From Enterococcus faecalis 13-SD-W-01 (lineage in GTDB: Bacteria; Bacillota; Bacilli; Lactobacillales; Enterococcaceae), in assembly GCA_000415185.1 (NCBI GenBank), contig KE351647.1, forward strand, positions 250,528 through 314,527: 64,000 bases of DNA. The letters are read 5' to 3'. Within the stretch, counting starts at the first letter, position 1; each line of letters starts with the position of its first letter. Under the pieces are notes generated by a model that saw nothing but the letters and a program-made list of their open reading frames with translations, was not told the DNA's origin and searched no databases. Below are positions 56,427 through 63,922 of this stretch, piece after piece. The position numbers and the translations under genes were made by a program.

Positions 56427-58616
56427 TTATTTAGCTGTATTTTTGCGTTTAATAATGGAATAAGCAGACACTAGAAAAGCAGACACCCCAGCTAAAGCTA
56501 GACCAAGCAATCCTTTTGATTGATAGTTTTCTGATCCAGTTTGTGGCAATGGTGTTTCTGGCTTATTTACTTTGACAGTTTGTCCTTTATCGTTTAAATC
56601 CGCATGAGTAGCGATCACTTTTTCGCCAATTTTGACACTTTCAAAGGCTACAAGTTCTTTATTTTCTAGTCCAGCGGTATTAAACGTAAATTCAACATTT
56701 ACCTTGCCATCAGGCGTTTTGGCGACAAATTTGGCTGTTCCAGTCACTTCTTTTCCGTCCACTAATAGAGCTTTTCCTGTTTCTTTATCCATTAGTTTTC
56801 CTGTAACAGTGTACTCTTTACCAACAACCAATCCTTTATAGGCAACTTCATCATTGACTGTTACTTTTTGATCGTTTGCTAGTGTTTTATCTTTATCCGC
56901 TTTATCGGTGGCTGTTGTACCGATCTTCGGCGTTTTCTTATCCACTTTGACAGTTTGCCCTTTATCATTGATATCTGCATGCGTAGCAATTACTTTCGTG
57001 CCAAAATAAAGATTTTCAAAAACAACTAGCTCTTTATCATCTAAACCTGCAGTATCAAAAGTAAATTCGACATTTTGTTTTCCATTCGCAGTTTTTGCTG
57101 TAAATTTAGAACTTTTAGTTACTTCTTTTCCGTCAATCATTAATGGTTTTCCTGTTTCTTTATCCATTAATGTTCCTGTGACAGTGTATTCTTTACCAGC
57201 AATCAAACCAGTATAAGATACTTCATCAACCACTGTTACTTTTTGATCGGTCGCCAATGTTTTATCTTTATCGGCTTTATCTGTTGCTGTCGTGCCAATT
57301 TTCGGTGTCTTTTTATCAACTTCTACCGTTTGCCCTTCATCGTTAATATCCGCATGAGTGGCTACTTCTTTATTATCAGTTGACATACTTTCAAAGACAA
57401 CTAGCTTTTTACCATCTAGCCCAGCTGTATTAAACGTAAATTCTACGTCCTGTTTTCCATTTGGTGTTTTTGCTGTAAATTTACCGCTAGCAGTCACTTC
57501 TTTTCCGTCAATTACTAATGGTTTTCCTGTTTCCTTATCCATTACTTTTCCTGTAACAGTATACTCTTTGCCGACAATCAGATTTTGATAAGACACTTCA
57601 TCAACAACCGTAGCCGTTGTATCTGGCGCAAGTACTTTATCATTGTCTGCTTTGTCGGTGGCTGTTGTTCCAATCACAATATCTTTCAATTTCCAATTGA
57701 TTTTCTGTTCATCTGTCTTATGTTCATCATCAACGCTGATTAATGAATTGGCTGGTTGTACCGCAGAATCCCCACCGTATTTAAAAACATGAACAGATTT
57801 AATATCGCCCTCAGACGTAATTTTCAATTCACCTGTTGGTGTACCCTTTGGAATTTGAATGGTAATTTCTTGATTAAGTGGTAAATTGTCTTTTGAAATT
57901 TCTTTTCCGTCTTTGTTCAAAATCCGCATGCCGGGAATTTCCTTATCAAAGCTGACACTTGCTTTACCGTCTGTTTTGTTTGCTTCTGATTTGAACTTGT
58001 AGTTATAGTAAATATCATCCTCAGACTCGTTGACTTTTTTCAAATCATAGGTTGTATCAGTAGACGTTTTACCATTTTGAACGTGATCCCAAATAATATC
58101 AAATGCTTTGTGTACTCGATCAATTTCTTCTTGTGAACGTTCAGGAGTAGACCACACCATGTCTTCTTTTTTATAGTTGTTTGATAATATCCAAGAAACA
58201 TATTGAGTAGCAGCACGTGCTTCTTCTGTATTCGCTACTGGTAATCCATTCAAATTGCTTTTTTTGGCATATCCTGCTTCATACATCCGATAAAATTCAT
58301 CGCCTAGCTTTCCTTGAAGAGCTAAGGTATGACCATTAGGAGAAGGCTTCTCAGAATCCATACAATAAGCTTCGTTACCATTTTTATCAACAAAATCATG
58401 CGTAACCATATACTCTAGTGATCCATTAGAACGTTTAACACGCATATAACCTTTAATTTCTCCGCCAACTAATGAATAAGTCATGTCTTTTGGCGCTGTA
58501 TAATTGATAGAAGCTTTTGTTTCACTTGCATTCGCTACGCTTTTCCCAGCACCAACACCCAAACCAGCCATACTTAATACCACTGCTGAATACAAGAACA
58601 CCTTTTTATGAATCAT
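56427..58616 (-). CDS. LPXTG surface adhesin with thioester domain and three ester-bond (VaFE-type) repeats
   Basis: 729 aa from ATG 58616 (AGAGGG upstream; an ATG at 58679 adds a charged, unlikely leader). Signal peptide about 1-30 (ends VANASE). The thioester domain has Cys85 in EAYCMDSEKPSP and Gln138 in AATQYVSW. A linker domain follows (about 200-310), then three repeats of about 125 residues starting IGTTATDKADxDK near 314, 440 and 565, each with VDEVSY or NDEVAY and HADIND or HADLND blocks. LPQTG is at 690-694, then a membrane helix and KRK tail. Such proteins bind host or cell surfaces covalently. The sortase gene follows. Confidence 0.9.
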   Translation of the reverse strand: MIHKKVFLYSAVVLSMAGLGVGAGKSVANASETKASINYTAPKDMTYSLVGGEIKGYMRVKRSNGSLEYMVTHDFVDKNGNEAYCMDSEKPSPNGHTLALQGKLGDEFYRMYEAGYAKKSNLNGLPVANTEEARAATQYVSWILSNNYKKEDMVWSTPERSQEEIDRVHKAFDIIWDHVQNGKTSTDTTYDLKKVNESEDDIYYNYKFKSEANKTDGKASVSFDKEIPGMRILNKDGKEISKDNLPLNQEITIQIPKGTPTGELKITSEGDIKSVHVFKYGGDSAVQPANSLISVDDEHKTDEQKINWKLKDIVIGTTATDKADNDKVLAPDTTATVVDEVSYQNLIVGKEYTVTGKVMDKETGKPLVIDGKEVTASGKFTAKTPNGKQDVEFTFNTAGLDGKKLVVFESMSTDNKEVATHADINDEGQTVEVDKKTPKIGTTATDKADKDKTLATDQKVTVVDEVSYTGLIAGKEYTVTGTLMDKETGKPLMIDGKEVTKSSKFTAKTANGKQNVEFTFDTAGLDDKELVVFENLYFGTKVIATHADINDKGQTVKVDKKTPKIGTTATDKADKDKTLANDQKVTVNDEVAYKGLVVGKEYTVTGKLMDKETGKALLVDGKEVTGTAKFVAKTPDGKVNVEFTFNTAGLENKELVAFESVKIGEKVIATHADLNDKGQTVKVNKPETPLPQTGSENYQSKGLLGLALAGVSAFLVSAYSIIKRKNTAK
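56565..57690 (-). repeat. Triple in-gene repeat encoding the ester-bond domains
   Basis: Three direct repeats of about 370 bp inside the adhesin gene, with long stretches of near identity (for example the DKETGKxL..DGKEVT and TTATDKADKDKTLA codons). Such repeats can expand or contract by recombination and can be collapsed in short-read assemblies. Confidence 0.85.
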
Positions 58617-58803
58617 CTTTTTCCCTCTTTTCAATTTTTGTGTTTTTTTCAATTGAATAATTAATACAAAAACGAGCATGGCGCTCTTATCATGATTTAA
58701 CCTCCTTAAAAAAAAGAACTCACATTATTTAAAATGGAGTTCTAGAAAAGCTATTAAAAAAATCTTTAAGTTGTATAATTTAAGTAGGGAGTGATTAAAA
58801 TAT

Positions 58804-59622
58804 ATGGCTAATAAAAATAAAGAGACCAATGATTTACTCAACCAAATATTAGAACAAGTTGGGAAAAATAATATATCGTATCAATTGAACAAACTACTTG
58901 AGAAAAAAATTGATTTAGATAAAAAGAAAAAATTTCCTCAGTGGATTGTTCCTACAGCAATATCTGCGAGTATCGCAATTGGAACATTTTATATCAATCA
59001 CACAATATCCGTTAACAGTAGTCCTTTAGATTACTCAGTCCATTTAACAGAAAGCGTAGCTAAGGTCAGTAACAATACTGATAATTTCGACAAAAATTAC
59101 TTTACCCTTTCTCCATTTGTTGAATATACACTCACACAAAATCATGGAGGAAAAGCTAAAGAAATGTACCTTATAAAGTTTCCACGTTCTAATAAAAAAG
59201 AGCTTAAAGTTATATCGGCAACTCCCAGTAATACTTACCCAGACTCATCAGAAAATAAAAAACAGCGAAAAATCAACCTTTTTGATTACAAACTTATTTG
59301 GAATAAGAATACCGATCACATATTTATTTTTGACTCGGATTTACAATATTCAACAACAACAGAAACCGTAGACACTTATTTTTTAATACTTAGAGGTAAT
59401 AACAATAACAATGAAGTAATCACAGTCTTACAGAAACTCGGCGGAAAAAATGAAGATTATAAAGATACAACTTTATCCTTTAATAGCCTAGATATTTTCG
59501 ATCTTCATAGCTGGGAACAACAAGCACATAAGACCAACTTAAAGGATTTCCAAAAAGTATATGACGAAACTATTTCTGAGTATAAAAAAGTTATTAATTT
59601 TACTAAAGAAAATTTAGTATAA
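58804..59622 (+). CDS. Unknown membrane-anchored protein on the opposite strand
   Basis: 272 aa. A charged N-terminus of about 45 residues (LLNQILEQVGKNNISYQLNK) precedes one membrane helix (about 46-66, WIVPTAISASIAIGTFYI) and a large outer domain with no recognised motif. GGGAGTGA lies upstream of the ATG. It runs divergently from the adhesin and convergently towards the C39 peptidase gene. It could be independent cargo. Confidence 0.6.
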   Translation: MANKNKETNDLLNQILEQVGKNNISYQLNKLLEKKIDLDKKKKFPQWIVPTAISASIAIGTFYINHTISVNSSPLDYSVHLTESVAKVSNNTDNFDKNYFTLSPFVEYTLTQNHGGKAKEMYLIKFPRSNKKELKVISATPSNTYPDSSENKKQRKINLFDYKLIWNKNTDHIFIFDSDLQYSTTTETVDTYFLILRGNNNNNEVITVLQKLGGKNEDYKDTTLSFNSLDIFDLHSWEQQAHKTNLKDFQKVYDETISEYKKVINFTKENLV

Positions 59623-59786
59623 ATTAAACATATATAGACACTAGTAAACAATAATGGAAAAAATCAAAAAAGATTTACTTATTTCTACTATTCCTAAGAA
59701 TATGTTCTTTTTTGGCTGCTGGATATAATCCATATATATTTCAGCAAAATTATTTATGATCCCATCCTCATCTCCTTTTTTGTATG

Positions 59787-59827
59787 CAAAAAAGACTTCT
59801 AAAGGATTAGTTTAGAAGTCTTTTTAA
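59787..59827. terminator. Bidirectional terminator between convergent genes
   Basis: A perfect 15-bp stem (AAAAAGACTTCTAAA / TTTAGAAGTCTTTTT) with a 7-nt loop, placed between the convergent genes ending at 59622 (+) and 59846 (-). Confidence 0.9.
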
Positions 59828-59845
59828 ATATCTATTTAATTTATT

Positions 59846-60901
59846 TTATCGAACGGCTACTGCCATACCAGTTGTATTGAATGCTCGTTCATAGGTACCA
59901 GCATTGAGCCATTTAGCACCAAAAACAGGATCGACAACATGATAAGCACCGTCTCTAAAGCCATCAACTAAGACAACATGACCATTCCACACTGCACGTC
60001 CCCATGGCATTTGCTTAAATTGTGGAGAAGCATAGTTGTAAGTGATCCATGTAACCACTGGATTACCATTTCGAATTTCATTCTTGATTCCATTCGTTCC
60101 AGAACCTGTGATATTGACAGCATTTCCACCTACGTTTTTCGCCCATTGTACAACTGGATCAGCCATCATCCCTTGATACGTACCGCTTACGTTGTGGCGC
60201 CATTCGCCAGAATAGCCATGGTATGGGTTGCCATCTGAAGCTTTCGGCATAGAGTTAACGAAAGTCGTTAAGTTTTGATTTGTCGCAACGCCTTTATAAT
60301 GTAATCCTTCTAATAATGAAGCCCCTTCACATAACATAGTGTTACCTTGCCAAACAACAGGTACATTCAATACTTTGCTATTGACTGGCGCTGGTGTCGG
60401 ATTTGGTGTGCTGTTTGGCATTGCATACCAGCCTGTACCTTCAATCTTCCAGCCTTGTTTACTGATCACATTTTTTTCATTTTGATCTAACGTGTAATGG
60501 TGCCAATTCACATAACGATTATATAATCGTGTCACAGGAGTACCATTTGCCCCATTATAGGAGTAAAATGCAACTCCTTCATAAGTCCAACCAGTGTGCG
60601 AAATTTTGTCTCGTTCACCTGCATCAATCGTGTAAAAATGTTCGCCATTATAACGGTTATACAAACGATAAACAGGCGTTCCACTAGTAGGAGCATTCCA
60701 TGCTACGCCCTCATAGCGCCAGCCAATACGAGTTAAACTATCTCGTTCGGCAGTCGTTCGAGTGTACAAATGCTCTCCACTATATGGATTATAAACTCGA
60801 TACATTGGAATAGAACTATCAGCAAAAGTTGCTTGACCGATTGCGAAGCCTCCAAGCACCATTGCGCCTAGTACTAAGCCTTTTATTGTCGCTTTTTTCA
60901 T
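59846..60901 (-). CDS. Secreted C39-like cysteine peptidase with three DUF5648-type repeats
   Basis: 351 aa. Signal peptide to about residue 28 (QATFADSS). Three repeats of about 46 residues follow (YRVYNPYSGEHLYT..GWRYEGVAW; YRLYNRYNGEHFYT; TRLYNRYVNWHHYT), then a Thr/Pro linker (163-175) and a C39_2 peptidase-like domain. The catalytic residues are Gln185, Cys191 (MLCEGASL), His308 (WNGHVVLV) and Asp324. It probably acts at the cell surface, on wall or peptide substrates. Convergent with the plus-strand gene. Confidence 0.85.
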   Translation of the reverse strand: MKKATIKGLVLGAMVLGGFAIGQATFADSSIPMYRVYNPYSGEHLYTRTTAERDSLTRIGWRYEGVAWNAPTSGTPVYRLYNRYNGEHFYTIDAGERDKISHTGWTYEGVAFYSYNGANGTPVTRLYNRYVNWHHYTLDQNEKNVISKQGWKIEGTGWYAMPNSTPNPTPAPVNSKVLNVPVVWQGNTMLCEGASLLEGLHYKGVATNQNLTTFVNSMPKASDGNPYHGYSGEWRHNVSGTYQGMMADPVVQWAKNVGGNAVNITGSGTNGIKNEIRNGNPVVTWITYNYASPQFKQMPWGRAVWNGHVVLVDGFRDGAYHVVDPVFGAKWLNAGTYERAFNTTGMAVAVR

Positions 60902-61020
60902 CTTTTATCCTCTTTTCATTATGAATATATAGATCAATAAGACATACAGTTAAAAGTATATCATGTTAGATAACACTAAAAATAACAACGTCATAAAAGA
61001 TCAATTTTAAATCATTTTTG

Positions 61021-61236
61021 TTACGGTATGATCTGCAAGCAACTATAAACTCGCTGATTTAATTTTATATAGGTTTTTTCTAGTCGTTCAAAGTGTTTTA
61101 TTGATCCTAGAAATTGTAACTTTTCAACTCTAGTCATCCTTAAAGCTGAAATTAACTCATTGATTTTAATTCTTTGTTTATGCTGTTTCCTTAAAAAATC
61201 AAGAATCTGCTCTTCCAAAAAATACCCACTCCTCAT
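61021..61236 (-). CDS. Small unknown protein, possible winged-helix
   Basis: 71 aa, basic: FLEEQILDFLRKQHKQRIKI followed by NELISALRMTRVEKLQFL. The helix pattern resembles a small winged-helix DNA-binding protein. ATG 61236 has no ribosome binding site, while TTG 61218 lies behind GAGGAGTGGG, so the true start may be six codons later. Possible regulator within the ICE. Confidence 0.5.
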   Translation of the reverse strand: MRSGYFLEEQILDFLRKQHKQRIKINELISALRMTRVEKLQFLGSIKHFERLEKTYIKLNQRVYSCLQIIP

Positions 61237-61274
61237 ACTAGAGATATCTTTCTCAAATTTTTACTTTCTCTATG

Positions 61275-61313
61275 AAAAAAAATAATACTAGTAGAATAAC
61301 GTCTTTCTACTAG
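61275..61313 (-). terminator. Terminator
   Basis: CTAGTAGAA / TTCTACTAG hairpin followed on the minus strand by TATTATTTTTTTT. It ends transcription coming from the DUF961-type genes and the coiled-coil gene. Confidence 0.75.
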
Positions 61314-61362
61314 CCAATTAACTGGATTCAAGTGTTTATTTTTCAATAACCCTTTTTCTTTT

Positions 61363-61609
61363 CTAGTGGGGCGTTTCCCCTGTTTCATTTTTTTCCCTCT
61401 CCTTCTTTAATTGCTCTTCTCCAAGAAGAATAAAATCTTTTAATACTCCTTTACGCTTTTCTTTCTTTTCAAAACTTTTCTTCGCTTCCTGAAATGAAAA
61501 TTCTAAATAAGGAAGTAGTTTCTCTATTTTTTCCAATTCTTTTTTTGATTTTTCAATTTCTTTTTCTAAACTCCCCCTATATAAAAATGTATTTCCTTTT
61601 TTTTTGCAT
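61363..61609 (-). CDS. Coiled-coil protein whose frame depends on a nine-A run
   Basis: AAAGGAGGG lies six bases before ATG 61609. The A9 run starting at the fifth base puts this ATG out of frame with the long frame, which reads GNTFLYRGSLEKEIEKSKKE and ends KNETGETPH. With eight A's the two frames would join, giving about 81 aa. The long frame alone has only a poor GTG start at 61665. Slippage at the A-run or a recent one-base insertion is likely. The protein is a long charged helix. Confidence 0.5.
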
Positions 61610-61670
61610 TTTTTCCCTCCTTTATATTTATTACTAATGTCTATCAATAGAACAATTACTGACACAAATT

Positions 61671-61703
61671 AACAATAAAAGGGCACTCATTAGAATGCCC
61701 TAA
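61671..61703 (-). terminator. Terminator-like hairpin after the DUF961-type genes
   Basis: AGGGCA / TGCCCT arms around a 10-nt loop, followed on the minus strand by TTTTATTGTT. It lies 80 bases after the stop at 61783. Confidence 0.65.
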
Positions 61704-61782
61704 ATGGTTATTAAACGTAACCAACGTTCGTCCGAATAAGTAGTTTATCATTTCAAAACTCTGTCATTGTACGTGACAATAA

Positions 61783-62187
61783 TTATTTATTTTCTTGTTT
61801 TTCTTTTGCTGGTTGAATTGGTGGCACGTTAGTAGCGCCCACTTTTTTAATTCCAGCAGCACGTATTTTGAAAGCTTGTTCTGATTGTACCGAGTTGTTA
61901 TAGCCTTCATACGTACTTAACCAAGCTCTTGCAGTGACATGTCCTGTTAATTCAATTTCATCATCATATTCAATGCCTTTTACTTCATAATCTGGTGCAA
62001 TCGCTATTTCTACTTGATCGTTTAATTTTTCAGAATAGATTGTCACACGTTTTTCTCTTGCGACATCAGTAACTTTATTTTCTGTATCACGTTCAAAAAT
62101 TGTTTCAACTTCCAAAAAGTTCATTTTGCCAAAAGTACCTACAACGTCAAAATTTTCAATAATATTATCTTTAAATATTAAACTCAT
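61783..62187 (-). CDS. DUF961/YdcP-type ICE protein
   Basis: 134 aa: MSLIFKDNIIENFDVVGTFG, with VEIAIAPDYEVKGIEYDDEI and ELTGHVTARAWLSTYEG. It resembles the Orf22/Orf23 (YdcP-like) genes that open the transfer operon of Tn916-family elements. The function is unknown. GGAGGGAAC precedes the ATG and the gene lies two bases after the one upstream. Confidence 0.75.
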   Translation of the reverse strand: MSLIFKDNIIENFDVVGTFGKMNFLEVETIFERDTENKVTDVAREKRVTIYSEKLNDQVEIAIAPDYEVKGIEYDDEIELTGHVTARAWLSTYEGYNNSVQSEQAFKIRAAGIKKVGATNVPPIQPAKEKQENK

Positions 62188-62189
62188 AA

Positions 62190-62516
62190 TTACTTGTTCC
62201 CTCCTACTACCTCTAAGCGTTTTGCATAAACAACTAGATCCAATGATCGGCTATTTCCAATATTATTTCGTTTTGCACTAATGCGAACAACTGGATCTGT
62301 CAAACGAATTTCTTCACGGCCATTAAAGGATTGAGAGTTTCTTAACCCCGGAACAAAAATTTCAAAATCACGTTGTTCTGCGCTAGACGCAGAAAATACA
62401 CGTCCTCTCACTGGACTACCGTTAACATACATATCCCGTTCCATACGAAATACTGCTTTAATTTTCTTACCTAATTGTTTTTCATTCAAAGCTACTTCTT
62501 GAATACGATTTGCCAA
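62190..62516 (-). CDS. DUF961/YdcP-type ICE protein
   Basis: 108 aa from a TTG start behind AGAAGGAAA. It starts MANRIQEVALNEKQLGKKIK and contains DFEIFVPGLRNSQSF and DPVVRISAKRN. It is of the same general kind as the neighbouring gene, and such pairs are usual at the front of ICE transfer operons. Confidence 0.7.
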   Translation of the reverse strand: MANRIQEVALNEKQLGKKIKAVFRMERDMYVNGSPVRGRVFSASSAEQRDFEIFVPGLRNSQSFNGREEIRLTDPVVRISAKRNNIGNSRSLDLVVYAKRLEVVGGNK

Positions 62517-62570
62517 AATAATTTCCTTCTTTCGTTTTTACTATTTGCCCTCATTATTGAATTAATGCTG

Positions 62571-62888
62571 TTACCACAAATCTCCATCGTTAAACCATTC
62601 AATAATAAATTCATTTACTGGATTTCGACAAGACAACTCTACACGATCAAAATATCGACGAACATCTAAATAACTCAAATCTTGATCTTGTAGTTTATCT
62701 TCCATACGAGTTAAACGACGTTCCATAATCTTCGTAACACGTAACTTCATTTCGTGAATTTCATCACTATATTTATTCTTATCAATACCAGCTTTATAAA
62801 TTGCTAAATCAGCTTGATCAAAAAATTCTTTTTCTAAACAACACCAGTACTCTTCCAATTCATGACTTGTTTTTATCATTTTCGACAT
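62571..62888 (-). CDS. Small ICE protein, unknown
   Basis: 105 aa, acidic and helical: MSKMIKTSHELEEYWCCLEK and VTKIMERRLTRMEDKLQDQD. No family recognised. AGAAAGGAAATTGCT precedes the ATG. It is the first gene of the operon read from the right, the place of Tn916 Orf24. Confidence 0.6.
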   Translation of the reverse strand: MSKMIKTSHELEEYWCCLEKEFFDQADLAIYKAGIDKNKYSDEIHEMKLRVTKIMERRLTRMEDKLQDQDLSYLDVRRYFDRVELSCRNPVNEFIIEWFNDGDLW

Positions 62889-62983
62889 AGCAATTTCCTT
62901 TCTATTTCGAAAAACAAAATAAGCACAATTAGAATGAACTAATTATGCTTAATCTATATAATGTATTTTTTGATACTTATTTT

Positions 62984-63082
62984 TCATATTTGATTCTTTT
63001 TATTCATGGTAGTAGAATGTGCATACTCCTGATAATAACTTAAAAATTCGCCTAAGCTATGAAATAAGCCATTATCTATTAT
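62984..63082 (-). repeat. Degenerate copy of the 35-codon ORF (copy 1)
   Basis: About 80 bases repeat the ORF at 63378-63485 with three substitutions. The frame DNGLFHSLGEFLSYYQEYAH is kept, ending at TGA 62984. The start ATG is ATA here and a stop codon stands just upstream, so this copy is probably not translated. Confidence 0.75.
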
Positions 63083-63227
63083 TTAAAAAATAGATTACTT
63101 GGATACACCCAAGAAAAAATATTGCTCCAGAAAATAATACGTCTACCCATTCTTTTTCTTTTATACAATAGATCATTCCTATAAAAATTATGCTTAGCAT
63201 TACACACGAAACATAAAGGTCACACAA
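63072..63227 (-). CDS. Small two-helix membrane protein with a TTG start
   Basis: 51 codons: MCDLYVSCVMLSIIFIGMIC, YIKEKEWVDVLFSGAIFFLG and CIQVIYFLNNR, with two membrane helices. GGAAGG lies nine bases before the TTG. The ribosome binding site falls in the loop of a small hairpin (GCAACA/TGTTGC, 63231-63252). Its stop overlaps the edge of repeat copy 1. Function unknown. Confidence 0.45.
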   Translation of the reverse strand: MCDLYVSCVMLSIIFIGMIYCIKEKEWVDVLFSGAIFFLGCIQVIYFLNNR

Positions 63228-63266
63228 TGAGCAACACCTTCCGTTCTGTTGCTTTTTATTTCAAAT

Positions 63267-63299
63267 AAAAAAGCACAACTAGAAGTTTCTAGTCATGCT
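63267..63299 (-). terminator. Terminator of the right-end transcript
   Basis: AGCATGACTAGAA / TTCTAGTTGTGCT arms followed by TTTTTTATTT on the minus strand. It lies 80 bases after the 35-codon ORF and would end a transcript that starts near 63887. Confidence 0.75.
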
Positions 63300-63377
63300 A
63301 CTTAAAAGGTATGATTCAAATTAAAGTTAACTGTTTCTTTCAGAAAAATTATTTTCCATTATTTTAAAACACTAACT

Positions 63378-63485
63378 TTAAAATTTTAGTGATTCTTTAT
63401 TCATGGTAGTAGAATGTGCATACTGCTGATAATAACTTAAAAGTTCGCCTAAGCTATGAAATAAGCCATTATCCATTCGTTTCAT
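63378..63485 (-). CDS. 35-codon ORF at the 3' end of the structured region (copy 2)
   Basis: Reads MKRMDNGLFHSLGELLSYYQ then QYAHSTTMNKESLKF. There is no strong ribosome binding site (a weak TGAAGAA precedes it). The ORF lies inside the predicted RNA, before its terminator. Two of the three differences from copy 1 change amino acids, and the frame stays open. It may be a true small peptide, or the repeat may be conserved as RNA. I do not recognise the peptide. Confidence 0.4.
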   Translation of the reverse strand: MKRMDNGLFHSLGELLSYYQQYAHSTTMNKESLKF

Positions 63486-63893
63486 AGAATCAATTCTTCA
63501 ACGTGCTAACGATCATTAATCGTATCACGGCACGTTACTAGACCTACCATATACGGTGTACAACACTCCTCCTCTTGTCAAGCCTCTACAAACCTTCTCA
63601 TCTTGTTTGTTTCAGCAATTACTTTCAACGTGTCATCACGACATGGTTATAGAAAATAATCAGATTCTTTAAGAATAGCCACCCTTCTATCATTAAGCGG
63701 AAATTACTCCAATGTTTTCAATGCCCTACCACTTAATTGCAGTCAAAACGGAAAACCTAGTCCTTAATAATAGCTAGAAACCTTCTATCTCAAATCTTCT
63801 TTGACATGGCTCTATTTACAGATTCCATTGCCACCTTGCAAACCATTCAACGGCTGGGTTGCTCCACCTCAACAAGACTTATAACCGTAAAGA

Positions 63894-63922
63894 AAAATAT
63901 CCTTCTTGTATTATTCCGTCAA
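63894..63922 (-). promoter_or_regulatory. Predicted promoter of the right-end transcript
   Basis: On the minus strand TTGACG (63917-63922), 17 bases, TATTTT (63894-63899). The -35 is near-consensus, the -10 only fair. It faces the structured region. Confidence 0.5.

Larger units (their letters stand above)
63267..63887 (-). ncRNA. Candidate large structured RNA (about 620 nt) at the right end of the element
   Basis: There is no long ORF on either strand, and by eye the sequence is less AT-rich than its surroundings. Many local hairpins are present: ACGTGC/GCACGT (63501-63535) enclosing ACGAT/ATCGT, GTGTC/GACAT with AAC/GTT (63627-63648), ACAAAC/GTTTGT (63588-63610), GTTTTC/GAAAAC (63714-63756) and GTTG/CAAC (63858-63873). 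It has a promoter at one end and a terminator at the other. Its size recalls the large ornate RNAs reported from mobile elements of Lactobacillales (ROOL, GOLLD), but I cannot match a family from memory. Confidence 0.5.

Noticed and set aside
56565..57690. Adhesin repeats as an assembly artefact
   Set aside because: The three copies differ at many codons and each keeps an intact frame, as expected of true domain repeats.
63000..63485. CRISPR-like repeat at the right end
   Set aside because: Only two copies, of about 80 bp and 393 bp apart, with unequal intervening sequence and no cas genes.
63500..63890. Group II intron remnant
   Set aside because: I found no recognisable domain V hairpin or GUGCG-type 5' end, and no intron-encoded protein in the window.
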